NCBI GenBank assembly: GCA_026119935.1
Contig: JALRMH010000057.1
Span: forward strand, 62,001 to 126,000
Source: Endothia cerciana
Lineage: Eukaryota > Ascomycota > Sordariomycetes > Diaporthales > Cryphonectriaceae
Reading direction: 5' to 3'
DNA: 64,000 nt
The position numbers and the translations under genes were made by a program. How positions within the stretch are numbered: position 1 is the first letter of the stretch; the number at the start of each line of letters is the position of its first letter. The notes beneath the pieces are model-generated. The model had not been told where the DNA came from, ran no database searches, and worked only from the letters and a program-made list of their open reading frames with translations. This document shows positions 1-11,714 of this stretch, piece after piece.

Positions 1-2677
1 TGAGTCCCACCCGATGACTTGTCCTGGCCCGCGCGGTCGTTTGCTTGACAGCTCGAGGGCATCTCCCGCAGGGTGATCCCGTGGGATATCCCCTCTGGTG
101 TGGCCTCATCTTAGGAGATCATTGTCTGTGTGGCGGTAGGCGTGGGATCGAGCTGGTTCTAATAGTTACCTCTTTAGGGCCGCCTGGCTTAGAAAAGAGC
201 ATCCAGACTGGATCAATGTCCCCACACTCATTGTCGACTGCGTCTCGGTAGCAGTAGCTTTCATTCCTGAAGGGCTCCCGGTAGCCCTGACGGCGAGTCT
301 GACGATCAGTGCCAACATGATGCGAAAGAACAAGATCCTTTGCAAGTCTCTAAAGACTGTCGAGACACTGGGGTCAGTATCCGTCATATGCTCAGACAAG
401 ACCGGAACCTTGACTGCGGTATGTTTTGATATGGGATAACTGACATGGGTCCACTGAGGTCTATGGCTAACCCTCACTCCCTCGTGTAGAACAAGATGGA
501 GGTCAAAGATTGCTATGTTGGTCTCGAGAAGATGACAGCAGATGTAGCACGAGATACCATCGTCGCGGAGCGCAACACCGTTGGCAGGTTCGCCGGCAAT
601 GCAATCGATCAATTGCGCACCATAGCAGGTCTGTGCAACTCAGCCGAGTTTGACGCCCAGACTCGGAGTTTGCCTCTCGCTGAGCGCAAGATCCACGGCG
701 ATGCGACTGACTCTGCTATTCTCCGCTTCGCCGAGTCTCTCGGGCCCATGTCGGAGCTGAAAAGGTGCTGGCAGACAAAGTTTGAGCTTGCCTTCAACAG
801 CAAGAACAAGTTCATGATTAAGGTGCTGGGCCTGACCCATCCCGATGGCCTTGAGGATGCAGTGCCGTTGGACACGGCCTCCGTGTTTGAGCCTGGCGAT
901 ATGTAAGGCCCCTCTTCATCACAAACCCTATACTTCCCCACTTGCGCATCGGTGTGGTGTGGCTTGCTGAATCGTCTCTCAAAGGCTTCTTACCATGAAG
1001 GGCGCCCCTGATAGGCTTATCGACCGATGTAGTCGCTACATTGGCAGGACTGGAGCATCGCACACCCTCGGCGACTCAACGAAAGATCGGATTGAAGCGA
1101 TCCAGCAAGAGTACTCTTCTCAGGGTCGCCGTGTGCTCCTCCTCGCACATAAGACCCTCTCCCGTAGTTCGATCAGGTCGTCACCCATGGATCCGACGTT
1201 CGAGGGGGAGATTACCCAGCAAGCAAAGTCTGGCCTCACACTGGTCGGTCTTGTTGCGATAGTTGACCCACCGCGCCCCGAGATTCCCGAGGTCATTCAG
1301 ACCCTGAGGGGTGCGGGTATCCGGATTTTCATGGTCACTGGCGACTTCGCACTGACAGCTCAGGCTGTTGCGACTGAATGTGGGATCATCACCAACCCTG
1401 CCGAGGCCGTCAAAGATGCTTCAGCCCTCAGCCGACACCCTCTGGCCCATGCCTCGGAACTGAACAACAGGGCAACACCCAAGAACGTCCGCTTCGACGA
1501 CGAGCTCTTCCCGACCTCGATCGTCCTCTCTGGCCATGATCTCGTGGCCATGAACGAGTCTCAGTGGGACCAGCTGGTCTCATCATACACAGAAGTTGTT
1601 TTTGCACGGACCACACCCGAACAGAAACTGCGCATTGTTCGCGAGCTCCAGTCTAGGGGCCTGGTGGTCGGCATGACAGGTGACGGCGTAAACGACGCTC
1701 CTGCGCTTCGAGCCGCAGATGTTGGCATTGCCGTGGGGTCTGGCAGTGATATCGCTGTTGAAGCCGCGGATATGGTCCTGCTCGAGAGTTTCAGCAGCAT
1801 CGTCGAGGCCGTGAGGTTTGGCCGGATGATGTTTGACAACCTCAAAAAAACCATTGCGTATCTCCTGCCCGCCGGAAGCTTCTCCGAGTTCTGGCCCGTC
1901 TTCACCAATGTGGCCTTTGGGCTGCCGCAGGTCCTGAGTAGTTTCTTGATGATCGTTATTTGGTAAGCATGCTGACGCCTTGGAGGGACGGGGGGGGGGG
2001 GAGGTTCCGACGAGCTGCAAATTCTGGATAACGCATGCTAAATCATGAAATCCTGCAGCTGCTTCACGGACTGCTTAGCCGCAACGTCCCTCGCGTATGA
2101 GAAGCCCGAGGCCGACGTGCTTATGCGACCTCCACGCGTGATCGGGGTCGATAGGCTGGTCGACTGGAAGCTCATCGTGCAGTCTTACGGCTTCATTGGC
2201 TTCATGGAAACGCTCGCTTCCTTTGCGATGTCATACTGGTATCTCCAGCGCAACGGCATCCCCTTCGGTTCTCTCTGGTTCGGGTTCGGCAACTTGCCAG
2301 CCGGCGTCAGCGAAGACTACTACGCAGACAAGCTGAACGTGGCCAGCTCCATCTACTTCGTCAACCTGGTCGTCATGCAGTGGTTCAACTTGATATCGGT
2401 AAGAACGAGACGGCTTTCCGTCTTCCAGCACCCGCCGCTATTCAACAAGATGACGCAGAATGTGTGGCTATTCCCTGCCATTCTGTTTGCGCTGGCCATG
2501 GTCTTCTTTTGGTGCTATATCCCCAGACTGCAAGATGTTCTCGGTACTGCATCGGTGCCCGTGGAGTATTGGTTCTTGCCCATGACTTATGGGCTGGGTG
2601 TTCTGTTGTTTGACGAGGGCCGCAAGTTCTATGTGAGGAAGTGGCCGCATGGTCTGCTGGCGAGGTTGGCTTGGTGA
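1..2677 (+). CDS. P-type cation ATPase, type IIC (Na,K-ATPase alpha-like), 3' part
   Basis: An integral membrane ion pump that would drive cations across a membrane with ATP. The start lies outside the window. Readable exons are about 178-418, 490-902, 985-1962 and 2059-2677, separated by GT-AG introns at 419-489, 903-984, 1963-2058. Visible motifs are the fourth membrane segment with IPEGLP, the phosphorylation loop DKTGTLT (phospho-Asp codon at 395), the nucleotide-binding KGAPD near 1000, and the hinge TGDGVNDAP near 1678. The last exon opens with CCFTDC and EKPEADVL, typical of this subgroup, and holds the C-terminal membrane helices. Family order and spacing are complete from helix 4 to the end. 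The first 51 bases look like the tail of an intron (GTGAGT-type donor just outside, acceptor ACAG). Bases 52-177 cannot be read as one clean membrane helix, so a small intron or indels may lie there. The transported ion is not determined. Confidence 0.9.
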
Positions 2678-3074
2678 AGTACCGCTTCAGCTTGTGCACA
2701 GGACGACCTCGAGGCCTGAGGGCTGCCAGAGCTTCGTAGTTGAATAGACCATGGGTGGTGCTATATTGATGGACAACCAAAGAGCGGATGTCTATAGATG
2801 TATAATGATTTACGTAGAGGCGGCCTCTAGTCCCGTCCAAAAGCACCGCCCCCTCCTGTTCTTGAGAGTACTGCGAGGATAGTCTTGTCTAATGCAATTT
2901 AAGAGCCTATATGTGGTTCTTCTTCCAAAACTGTATTCGGCTGACTTTACGTTCTCCAAGCAAGAGAATGAATGGCGGCGTTGCTTTCTTGGGAGGAGCT
3001 GGTGCTGGGTGGGGCTGCTGGTACATGACAAATATAGGTACGTCTGAGGCATGGTTCCTTGTCCAACTATCACA
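2678..3074. other. intergenic, ATPase 3' side
   Basis: No coding pattern or RNA was seen. It separates the ATPase stop from the tRNA gene and probably holds the ATPase 3' UTR. Confidence 0.5.
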
Positions 3075-3183
3075 TGTCTGAGTGGCTCAGTTGGTTAGAG
3101 CGTTGGTCTCATAGCATGACCCGATGGCACAACCATCGGGAGCACCAATCCAAAGGTCGTGAGTTCGAGTCTCACCTCGGACA
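3075..3183 (+). tRNA. elongator tRNA-Met (CAT) with a 34-nt intron
   Basis: The cloverleaf is complete: a 7-bp acceptor stem (TGTCTGA pairs with TCGGACA, one G-T pair), D-arm GGCTCAGTTGGTTAGAGC, anticodon stem TTGGT/TCCAA with the U-U at 31-39 that yeast elongator tRNA-Met also has, anticodon CAT at 3110-3112, and T-arm GTGAG-TTCGAGT-CTCAC. An intron at 3114-3147 follows the base 3' of the anticodon, the canonical site. It contains a perfect 8-bp hairpin (CCCGATGG at 3120-3127, CCATCGGG at 3133-3140, loop CACAA). T-rich stops for RNA polymerase III follow at 3188-3202. The TTCGA T-loop and variable loop AGGTC fit the elongator, not the initiator. Confidence 0.93.
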
Positions 3184-3189
3184 CTTACA

Positions 3190-3949
3190 TTTTGCTCTTT
3201 TGTATATCACGGTCCTCAACCCACCCTGCAAGCCATCCAAGGTCATGGAGTCATTTTTGCCCATCTGGACGGGGGTGGCGCCAGTGGAGCGCGGCCAGAG
3301 CCAGAACCACCCGCAACATGAGGGGAGCACGTACTTCCTGTCCCATCCCAAGGCTGAGGGATGTTCATCGCCCTGAGAGCGGGCCATCGGCAAGCCCAAG
3401 AAATAGATGGCGGTTTTTGTACACAGACGCGCGCGCATATCTAGATGGGGAGCACTGTTGACTACCTGCTCCATGCCTGCTCGGTCAGGTCGGTATACGG
3501 GTACTGTAAGTTCCTTTGGCGATGTGGCCAATCGTTTTACACCGTTCCGGACCCACACACTGCGCAATCCTCCCACCGCCGGGGGGAGGGGGGAGGGCTT
3601 GGACGGTTATCGAGCCGCAGGCCCTGCCTGCATCGCCGTATATAGTGTAGTATATGCCCACATCTCGAGGTCAGCTCGGGTCGTTCTCGGGCCTCTCGCA
3701 TCCTGATAGGTGACCTCTCCAGGATTCCGAAGCGCCAAGCTGGCGTGAGGCTATGTGTGCTATGTATGGGCGGAGTTGCGTACTCAGCGGCCAGCTATGT
3801 CACAGCCTTCATGTCGCCATGTGAAGACCCAAAAGCAGGATCCTGAATGGCTACGTTTATAAACCATATGAGCATATCTATATCTATATCTATATCTATA
3901 TCTATATCTATATCTATATCTATATCTATATCTATATCTATATCTATAT

Positions 3950-3984
<35 letters not shown>

Positions 3985-4111
3985 TATATACATCCTCCTG
4001 ATCTCCCTGCACTCCATCCCGAGAGACCAAAGCCTGCACCTCTCAACACTCGCCATACCGTTACCGCGGTCTCTTTCAACTTATACACACCTCCACTTCT
4101 CGTCTGTCAAC
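3190..4111. other. intergenic and promoter of the SYLF gene
   Basis: No supported gene. It contains the hexamer microsatellite described separately. The last 120 bases before the ATG at 4112 are pyrimidine- and CA-rich, like a fungal 5' leader. Confidence 0.5.
3875..3990. repeat. (ATCTAT)n followed by (CATATA)n microsatellite
   Basis: About 13 copies of a 6-bp TATCTA unit (3875-3952) run directly into about five copies of CATATA ending in a short TA run. It sits about 120 bp upstream of the SYLF start codon. All six frames are open across it, which makes artificial ORFs rich in IS, DI, RY or HI. Confidence 0.95.
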
Positions 4112-5392
4112 ATGTCCGCTCCCCAGAACCGCGAGCATCAGAACCCAGACTACTATGCCGAGACGGCCAGTCTGGGTGCCGCACCAACGCAGTACCAAGA
4201 CCATGTGCACCAGTACCCCCCGCCTCCCGGCCCTCCCGCCGACACCACCTCCGACGAACATCCTCCACCAAAGCCACTGCGGCCCCAGCACCAGCAGCAG
4301 AGCTACTCCTCCACTTCAATACCGGGGCAGCAGCCAGAGATGTCTCCCCATCGTCTCCGGACCTGGCAGGCACTGGACAGGGCGGTGGCGGCAGCAGGGT
4401 GACGCCGAGAGAGCGCCTCTATCAGTGGAGCACCAAAGCCGGCGTTCCCGTGAACAGATTGACAAACAAGCTTGTCTGAGGCCTGGTGGGCCACGACCAT
4501 GGACGTCGAATGTGACAAGGCCGCCAGGATTCTCAGGTCCTTTGCCAGTACGACGTGTGATCTCCTTTTTCCCGACCCCCGTAGGCCGCGCTCGCGAAGA
4601 AGAGCCTCTAACAACCCCGGCAGAAGATGGCTTCCACACCACGGACCCGAACAAACACCCCGCCCAAGGCTGGCTCCCCAGCCGGGCCCAAGTAGAAGCC
4701 GAAGGTTCTCGTCAAGATTCCTCAAAAGGCCATCGAGACCGCCGCCGGCCTCCCTATCTTTACCACCTTCCGCACCGGCCTGTACTTGTCCGGCGCAGGC
4801 GGCTCCGGCATCGTCATCTCCCGGCTGCCTGACGGCTCCTGGTCGCCGCCCTCGGGCTTCCTGGTGCACACCCTCGGCGCCGGCTTCATGATCGGGCTCG
4901 ATATCTACGACTGCGTGTGCATCCTGCGCACGCCCGAGGCCGTCGCCGCCTTCTATCCGGCCGCGGGTCTCGCTCGGCGGTGGGATCGCCCTGGTAGCCG
5001 GCCCCGTGGGTGCGGGTGCCGCGGTCGACGCGGCGCTGCTGAAGAGCACCAAGCTTGTGTTGGGGTATGTGAAGAGCAGGTGGTTCTATGCCGGGGTCCA
5101 GGAGGACGGTACGATCATCATTTCGAGACCGGATGCGAACGCGGTGTTTTATGGCGTGAAGGACGTCAGGGTGGATGACATCCTAAAGGGCAATGTGCCG
5201 ACCAGGGGCCCCGGTGGGACGTGGCCTGAGGGAGCACGCCGTCTGATGGAGGTGCTGAAGAGCGCCGAGGGCAGGGGGGATGTGAATGAGGGCTTGCTGA
5301 GGGAGGTGAGTGTCGGACCGACGCCGGGCGACCTGGGATTGGAAGACGGGGTGGGCGAGGCGCCTTGCGGCGCCAAGCAGAGTCGGACCTGA
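4112..5392 (+). pseudogene. SYLF-domain (Ysc84/DUF500-type) protein, multiply frameshifted
   Basis: SYLF proteins bind phosphoinositides and in yeast (Ysc84/Lsb3) work with actin at endocytic sites. The N-terminus is a Pro/Gln-rich tail from ATG 4112. Family segments then appear in different frames: RERLYQWSTKAGVP (about 4408-4449), SEAWWATTMDVECDKAARIL (4478-4537), EEEPLTTPAEDG (about 4600-4635), KVLVKIPQKAIETAAG through SGAGGSGIV and PDGSWSPPSGFLVHTLG (4702-4945), and VSLGGGIALVAGPVGAG to the end (4967-5392). Joining them needs frame changes near 4340, 4478, 4650 and 4960, plus an in-frame TAG at about 4693. A short GT-AG intron is possible at about 4547-4583. The break points do not look like introns as a set. 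It is either a decayed gene or a stretch of poor sequence. The family call is firm; the intact reading is not. Confidence 0.82.
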
Positions 5393-6275
5393 GCTCTCCA
5401 GTCTGCCGGATGAAGGAAGTTTCTGTAAAAGCGACCCCAGGCTACCCCAGGTATAAAAACTCGCCCATATAACCGCACACGGAGTGTGAGGCGTGTCCTC
5501 ACAACAGGCGCGGAGGGGCTGGCATCAAGGTCGCAGGTGAGGTTTCCATGGAGGACATTACTAGGTCATTGCAATGTCTTTGTTCCTTTGCTTGTTCTTT
5601 TCCCTTATCATATTGTCCAGGCTCCGCCACGGACGCAGACGGTGACATCAGTAACTGTCTTGCCACCTTTTCCATTTGGTATCAGTTCGTGTTCTCAACG
5701 GATTGGGACGTAAATCCCGGCGGTTGCCCACCATCCCTGAAGAACCGCTTATGCATGCAGATTAGATGTACAGAACAGGTCAGTGTCGTGACAAAACAAC
5801 CACCTTTCATAGCCCAGGCGATGGAGGCTGAATGATACCTGGCCCTCCGCCATCTATCTCCTCCCGATCAACGCAACCCTCGCCCTCTAGAATGCATGCT
5901 CCTCGAGCACTGAACAATCTTGCCCGGTCTTGTCGCAGTGCCGCCAGAGCCACCATCTATCCACGAGTCTTCTTGCCTCTGGGTATCAATAATTGCATGC
6001 CTAGTCACAGCCGAGAGTTTGCTAAACACCCACATTTTACGCCGTCAAATATTTTGGCCATCAAGCTGTCTGTGTTCCGCAAGCTTGGATCAGCCTGCTT
6101 CGCCATGCTTCTTGTACGGAACATCCCGGCGTCCCAGTGTCCAACTAGACCAGGGATCAAGTCTGAATGTTTGTGACACGCCGCTGCCTGAAGAGACGTG
6201 CCTCCCGCTGAATGAGCCACAGGCACAACAGCAGCATCACCCATGCCGCATTATTGATCTTGTGATACTGATTCA
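5393..6275. other. intergenic between the SYLF gene and GRR1 3' end
   Basis: No convincing gene. A 95-codon ORF at 5548-5835 starts with ATG but shows no recognisable domain. The two flanking genes converge here, so this should hold both 3' UTRs. Confidence 0.4.
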
Positions 6276-8789
6276 TCACGAAAACCCGGGACCGCTGCGG
6301 CTCGAATCGCCCTGGGTCTGGCCATCGCTCGGCTGGCTCGGGTGGACTGGTTGGCTACCAGTCGCATTATTGCTGTAATCTGCATTTATGCTCGCCGTGC
6401 TGGGACCCGCGCCGCTGCTCAAGCCGACGGAGGCCGTGCTGGCCGTCGGTTGTGCAGGTGTAACATCCATGGGCACCATCATCTGCGGATGAGACGGACC
6501 CGAAGGCTGAGAAGCAAAGTGCAGGTGGGTAAAGAATGGGGGTCCATTCGGCGGTGGTACGCTGTGCGGGTGTTGTTGATGTCCCGGATACCAATGTTGA
6601 CTCTGGGGATTCCACTGGAAGCCACCGCTCGGCGGCAGAGGTCGCGCAGCCGGCGGGGACGGGATCATGCCGGCGTCTATGCTGGCACCCGCCACATCCT
6701 GGGTGGCGTTGTTCTGTATGGGAGGTGCAGCATCAATCACCATCTCACTGCCATCATCAAGAACATCGTCGTCCTCGATCCCATCCCTTTCTCGCTCGTC
6801 GAAACCAGCATCCGGCCCTAGCTCACTTGGCGGTGGCATGACGCTGTAAAAGAAGTCGAGGGGATTCTGTGCATGTCGCGACTGTCCAGTCGGTGTCGGA
6901 TCGCGGAGGTGGGCGAATGCTACATCACTGTTCAGGTGGCGACGGAGACTTGAGACTCCGGCACCCGAGAAGACGCAGAACACGTTTCGCTGGTGGTCAG
7001 TGAATTCTGAAGCACAAGCACAAAAGTCAGTAAACCATGAGACATGCCGGTCAAGGGTTGCTGGGTTAGAGACTTACCAGTGGGAGCGTCGCGACAGAAC
7101 TGTTCCAAGTCCTGCCTAAGGAAAGCCTGGACTCCGGTAAGACTGAGGTGGGTCAGCCGCGGGCACGAATTGAGAAGTTTCATAATGCTCTGCATGATAG
7201 GTGAGTCCTCGCATATCCGTCAAGCTGGGTGTGTAAAAGAGACTTACCTTGAGGGTCAGCTGCGTGCAGTAACTCAGGTGAACCCGCTCCAGGCTGCTTC
7301 CGCTGGAGTAGTACTCTGCTGCGCTTCTGGAGTCGGGATCTCTCGGCCTCCGGAACCTTTGATTCGCCTTGGCGAGGGCGTATACAGAAGTGTCGGTGAT
7401 GTTGTTACACTTAACCAGGCCAATCCTCTTGAGCTTTGGCAGAACGGCGAGCCGCGTGATGGACTCGTCGGTTAGGTGCGTACAGCAGCCCAAGTCAATA
7501 TACCTGATCCGATTGCAGCAGTGGACCAGGCACTTCACAGCATCGTCTGTCAGGTTGACACAGTGGCCCAGGTGCACATAGTGCAGGTTCTTGCCAAGCC
7601 GGGATATGGCAAACACGGCCTGATCTGTGATGTTGCGGCATTTGGCGAAAATAACGTTCCGCAGGCGGGGGGCGGCATCGATGATCTTCTCAACAGCGCG
7701 ATCGGTGATCCTGACGCACGACGTCAAATCGAGAATGCGCAGGTGTTCGTACAACTTGCCGGGAGGTAGCGCCAGGAAAGCGCCGTCATCCACAAGCTCG
7801 CAGTTTGCCAACCGGAGCTCCCGGAGGGAGTTGCCCTTTACCAAGAGGGACGTGACTGGCGCGTTCCCGACCAGCCTGCACTGCTGTAGGTCGATCTCGA
7901 GGATGTTGGGGCAGTTTTCGGCAAAGGCAAGGACGGCGTCGTCGGAGATCTGTGTACAGTCGTTCAACTTGAGCTGTGAGGAGTCAGTACAGTCTGGTCT
8001 GGTCTGGTCTGGTCTGGTCTGGCCCAGAACCTGAGGGCTAGACACCGCAGGTCTGGCTGACCACTGGCAGCGAGGACACGGCGGATGGACGTACCCGCTT
8101 GAGCAATTTGCAGTTCTCGGCGAGCAGGACGAGCGACTCGCTGGCAATCCTGACACAGCTAGAGATGTTGAGGCCCTGCAGGCGCTTGCAGTACTCGGCA
8201 ATGACCTTGACAGACTCCTCGGTGATCTGGTCGTCGCCGGAGATGTCCAGGGCCATGAGGTGGGAACTGTTGGTGGCGAGGGCAATCAAGCCCGTATCGG
8301 CCAGACCCTTGCAGCCCGTCAAGGTGAGACGCTCGACGCGGTTGCACACGGCCAGAGGAGTGACGCTCCCATCATTGACCTGATCGGATAGCTGGGCCAG
8401 GTTGAGGCGTTTGACAAAGTCGGCATAGGCGTAGTAGGGATGCTCACGGCCCAGGGTGTTGCAGACCATCTCGTACTTCTTCCATGTGGTGCATGCGGGG
8501 CGGTGCCAGAGCAGGTCGACAGCGTTCCTAGACCATCGCTTGCAGGTGAGCATGATGTTGAGGAGGTCGCCGGAGGCAGACAGCTTGGAGAAGATGCATA
8601 TGAGTATCTCGTTGGGCAGACGCTGCACCGGGGGCAGGCACTCATATTCGTCGGTGACCTGCATGTCCTGCAGGTTGGGGACGCCCAGGGAGGACTCGGA
8701 GTCATTGCCGTTGATGTAGAAATCGGATTCCTCGGCGGGGAGGGGGGTGCTCGCCGAGGATGTAGACCTCGAGTCTTGTTGATCGTCGA

Positions 8790-8820
<31 letters not shown>

Positions 8821-8925
8821 GGAGGCGGGCTCGGCGGCCGCGGCGGCAGCGGGAGGCGGAGGAGGGCTGCGAGGCTGACGGCCGTTGGCTATCGCGTCAA
8901 GAGAGGGAGCCCCCTGGCTCGCCAT
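6276..8925 (-). CDS. GRR1: F-box/LRR protein, SCF ubiquitin ligase receptor Grr1
   Basis: Substrate receptor of an SCF E3 ubiquitin ligase; in yeast Grr1 marks G1 cyclins and nutrient regulators for degradation, and Aspergillus GrrA is needed for sexual spores. Exons are 8925-8095, 7973-7248, 7189-7078 and 7006-6276, giving 799 residues. The introns (7974-8094, 7190-7247, 7007-7077) have GTAC/GTAAG donors and CAG or AG acceptors, and all phases join cleanly. An Ala/Pro-rich N-terminus made by GCT/GCA repeats (residues 20-46) precedes an F-box at about 98-145 (VQRLPNEILICIFSKL), then at least ten leucine-rich repeats with the pattern C..ITD.AV from about 185 to 530. A low-complexity Pro/Gln/Ser tail ends the protein. 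No frame breaks occur over 2.4 kb of coding sequence. Confidence 0.95.
7990..8022. repeat. TCTGG pentamer repeat inside GRR1 intron 1
   Basis: About six tandem copies of TCTGG lie in the first GRR1 intron, about 16-50 bases upstream of its acceptor in the minus-strand sense. Read on the coding strand it is CCAGA repeated. Confidence 0.9.
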
Positions 8926-10156
8926 GATGCGAGGCGGGGTAATATTCTGTATCTCGCCCGGGAGGGGGGGGGATAGGGGCGTAGGGCCTGGTCTGCGTGG
9001 GCACGATCAGTAACAGGGCCTCTGGGATATGGGCATCTGTGAAGGTGAGCCGCACGAGCGGAGGGGACTTGCCAGCGCCCTGGCAAAGGTCGGTCAGGCG
9101 TGCTTGGTGACCGGGCGGCCTGCACGACACTGGGTGGCTGTGTCGCGGCAACCGTGACGGGACGCAGATGCAGGCACGGACGGTGATGCTGCTGCCGTGG
9201 CAGCGGAGGCCAGGACTCGTGGGCTGAAGGGGGCGGGTATTGTAAGTCGGGCGACGAGCGAGGAGGGTAGGCGGGGGGGCTCGTGCCTGGGAGGGAGATA
9301 GGGAGAGGGTGGTCGAGACGTAGGGACCGTGCTGACAATGGGAGGTGCCCCTTTTGGGCTGTAACGGGCTGACGGACACACAAGTCCAGCCACCGATCCC
9401 AGAGCGGTGCAGGCGAGACTCGGGACTGCAGCGGACACAGGAGCGAGGAGAAGAGTGACTGACGGGTCGTGAGTCAAGACCTCGCGTGTTGTTGTCTAGC
9501 AGCCGGACGGAGAGTCTGGAGGAAGCGCTCAGGCCGATGTGAAGGAGGAGAGGTCAAGGGAGGAGGGATCGGAGCAGGGGCAGGTCGCAGGTGGGAGATG
9601 CGATCGATCGCAGGCGCGGTTGCAACTGTATGTACAAGTAGTTGCACTGGCAGTTGCAACTGCGGTTGCAGGTGATGCAATGATCGCGGGTCCGCCTCTG
9701 TGCCGGGTCCTGCGACCTTGGACGCTTGCCCTGGGTCTCTGTTCGTTGGCTGGGGCGGGGGGGGGGGGGGTTGTTCTGATTGACGAGCTGGATGTGGTGT
9801 CTGTCGGCCGGGGGACCAGATCGACGGTCGAGGAGGGGAGAGGTTCGAGTGTGGAGGAGGAGGGTCGAAGGCCCAGGTGAGAGTGAGGCCAGATCCGGTT
9901 CGAGACTACCTTACTCAACACATGCCCTGCGGGCTTGGGGGATGGGCTGGCGCTCACCGTCCGCTAGTGACCTGCCCTGGTCACGGGTGTAGGAGAAGGT
10001 ACTCCGGGCGTGTTGAGGATACACGGGGGAGGGGGTGCGGCCTGTGTTCGATCGTTGCTTTGTGAGGTCGAGGTGGTGATGGATGGATGGGTGGGAGGGA
10101 GCCTGGGGCGAGGCTGGCAGACCTCACTCGGGCTCAGGCTCAGGCTCAGGCTCAGA

Positions 10157-10213
<57 letters not shown>

Positions 10214-11714
10214 TTGTTCTCGTCCTTTGTCTCCCCCGCGTGGTGATATTGCGTCAGCAGTCAGCAGTACCCGGGTAAGCATCGACGGGTGGGAGGTGGA
10301 GTTGGGTGCGGCATCGAAATGCAACTGGAGCTTTTTTTGCCTCGAGTTACGGAGTACGGGAGTGTCTTGGTTACGGTAGGTCGAGACGAGAGGGAGAGAT
10401 GCCTGGAGGCGGGTCGATCCGTGACCGGGTGACCTGGCTCACCACCACAAGACTGGGGCTTGGCTGGGCTTCCCTCAAGGGCCCCTGCTATGTATGCACC
10501 CCTTTGGTGCTATGCGTTAGTATCTGGTAGGCCTGTGGTTAGGGGCCCGGCTACCGTTGGTGGGGACAACGGAATGCATCCAGAGGAGACTGTGGGCCGT
10601 CCAGGCGCCTGGCCCTGGCCCTGGCTGCCCTGTTGCTCAAGCAACAAACTGACGTAGTACACGGTACACACTCTAGCCTCGTCACATTCCGGCCTCTGAC
10701 ATACGGTACTTCTCCCTGCCTCCCGTCTTTCTTTTTGTTTCTCCGTCTTTGTCTTTCTTGGGACAAGGATGGCGGCATTATCTGCACAATGGCTGCCCAG
10801 ATTTTGGGACACGAATCTGCGGTGGATATTGAAGTGGACTCGGCGTCTCATAGTGACTGACAGTGGCCTCGTTTTAACATGACCACAACAGGGCAGATCC
10901 TGCCTGCTGCCCTGCACCCAGCAGCCAGCAGGGCGATGCGAAAGCCATCATGTGCCACCGTGTCTTCGGTAGCGACTCCAGACGGCATCGGAGACTCAGC
11001 AGGCACCATACATCGGGCAAGCAACTTCCAGGTGGACTCGAGAGCCAATAACATGCGTCTCACCCTTGAGAATACCGCACACGACGAGTCCACAAGACCC
11101 GAGACATCGAGCAAGCAGCCGATCCTGCAGATCGACAACGATCCTACCTAAGTACTGTACTGACCAGTATTAGAGGAGGGATCTGAGGCACCATGTCGTA
11201 TCCTGGCGGGAATACATGCACGTCGAATCCTCTCACCCGTGGGTGTTGCCGCCGGCGAGTGAGATAAGCTATCTTGTTGGTTTATTACCGCCTCCAATCT
11301 TGAAGATTCAAGATCAGGAGGGTGGACGGAGAACATTTGTTGGTGTTGATAGAGTCTCCACCCTGGCGAGTTTTTTATGTTTTTGGGGGGGGGGGAGGGG
11401 CGCAAATCGGGACTGGGACCCTGGTATGTGCATATCAATGACGTAGACTAGTCAACTACGGAAGCGGATATGCGATAGTCGAGCTGCGAATCCATCTTAC
11501 CCGTTGCTCCTCCGGATGGCATGATCCTCAACGTCCACCCTGGAGCTTACAAGAGAGCTTCCAACACCCAGCACGCCGCCGAGGAGTGCCCAGCTGCCCC
11601 GAACCATCCTCCCCCTTGGGTATGCGCAATACCCGAGCTGGTTCTGACAAGGTTACTTGATCGCCCGCGCGCAACACCTCGGCTCTTCGACAGTCCAGCA
11701 CCGGTCCACCCAGC
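8926..11714. other. long upstream region between GRR1 and AIM18 (divergent)
   Basis: The two genes are transcribed away from each other across 2.8 kb. No ORF has recognisable content. The GRR1-proximal part is pyrimidine-rich on the GRR1 strand and probably holds a long 5' leader. It contains the (CTCAGG)n repeat, a G14 run (9757-9770) and a G11 run (11385-11395). A CA-rich stretch at 11520-11714 precedes the AIM18 start. Confidence 0.5.
10131..10212. repeat. (CTCAGG)n hexamer array
   Basis: Roughly 14 tandem copies of GGCTCA, with one variant unit (CAGACT), about 1.2 kb upstream of GRR1. It creates spurious SGSG, QAQA and EPEP frames. Confidence 0.95.

Noticed and set aside
3059..3376. 105-codon ORF starting in the tRNA region
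   Set aside because: Overlaps the complete tRNA-Met cloverleaf.
3784..4479. ORFs with long RY, DI, IS and HI repeats
   Set aside because: They are translations of the hexamer microsatellite at 3875-3990 and run into unrelated sequence.
8440..8976. 178-codon plus-strand ORF
   Set aside because: Antisense to GRR1 exon 1; the Ser run is the reverse reading of the Ala repeats.
10131..10212. CRISPR-like array
   Set aside because: Units are directly adjacent 6-mers without spacers; this is a microsatellite in a eukaryotic genome.
10083..10324. ORFs with SGSG, QAQA or EPEP repeats
   Set aside because: They only translate the (CTCAGG)n array; no conserved flanks or start context.
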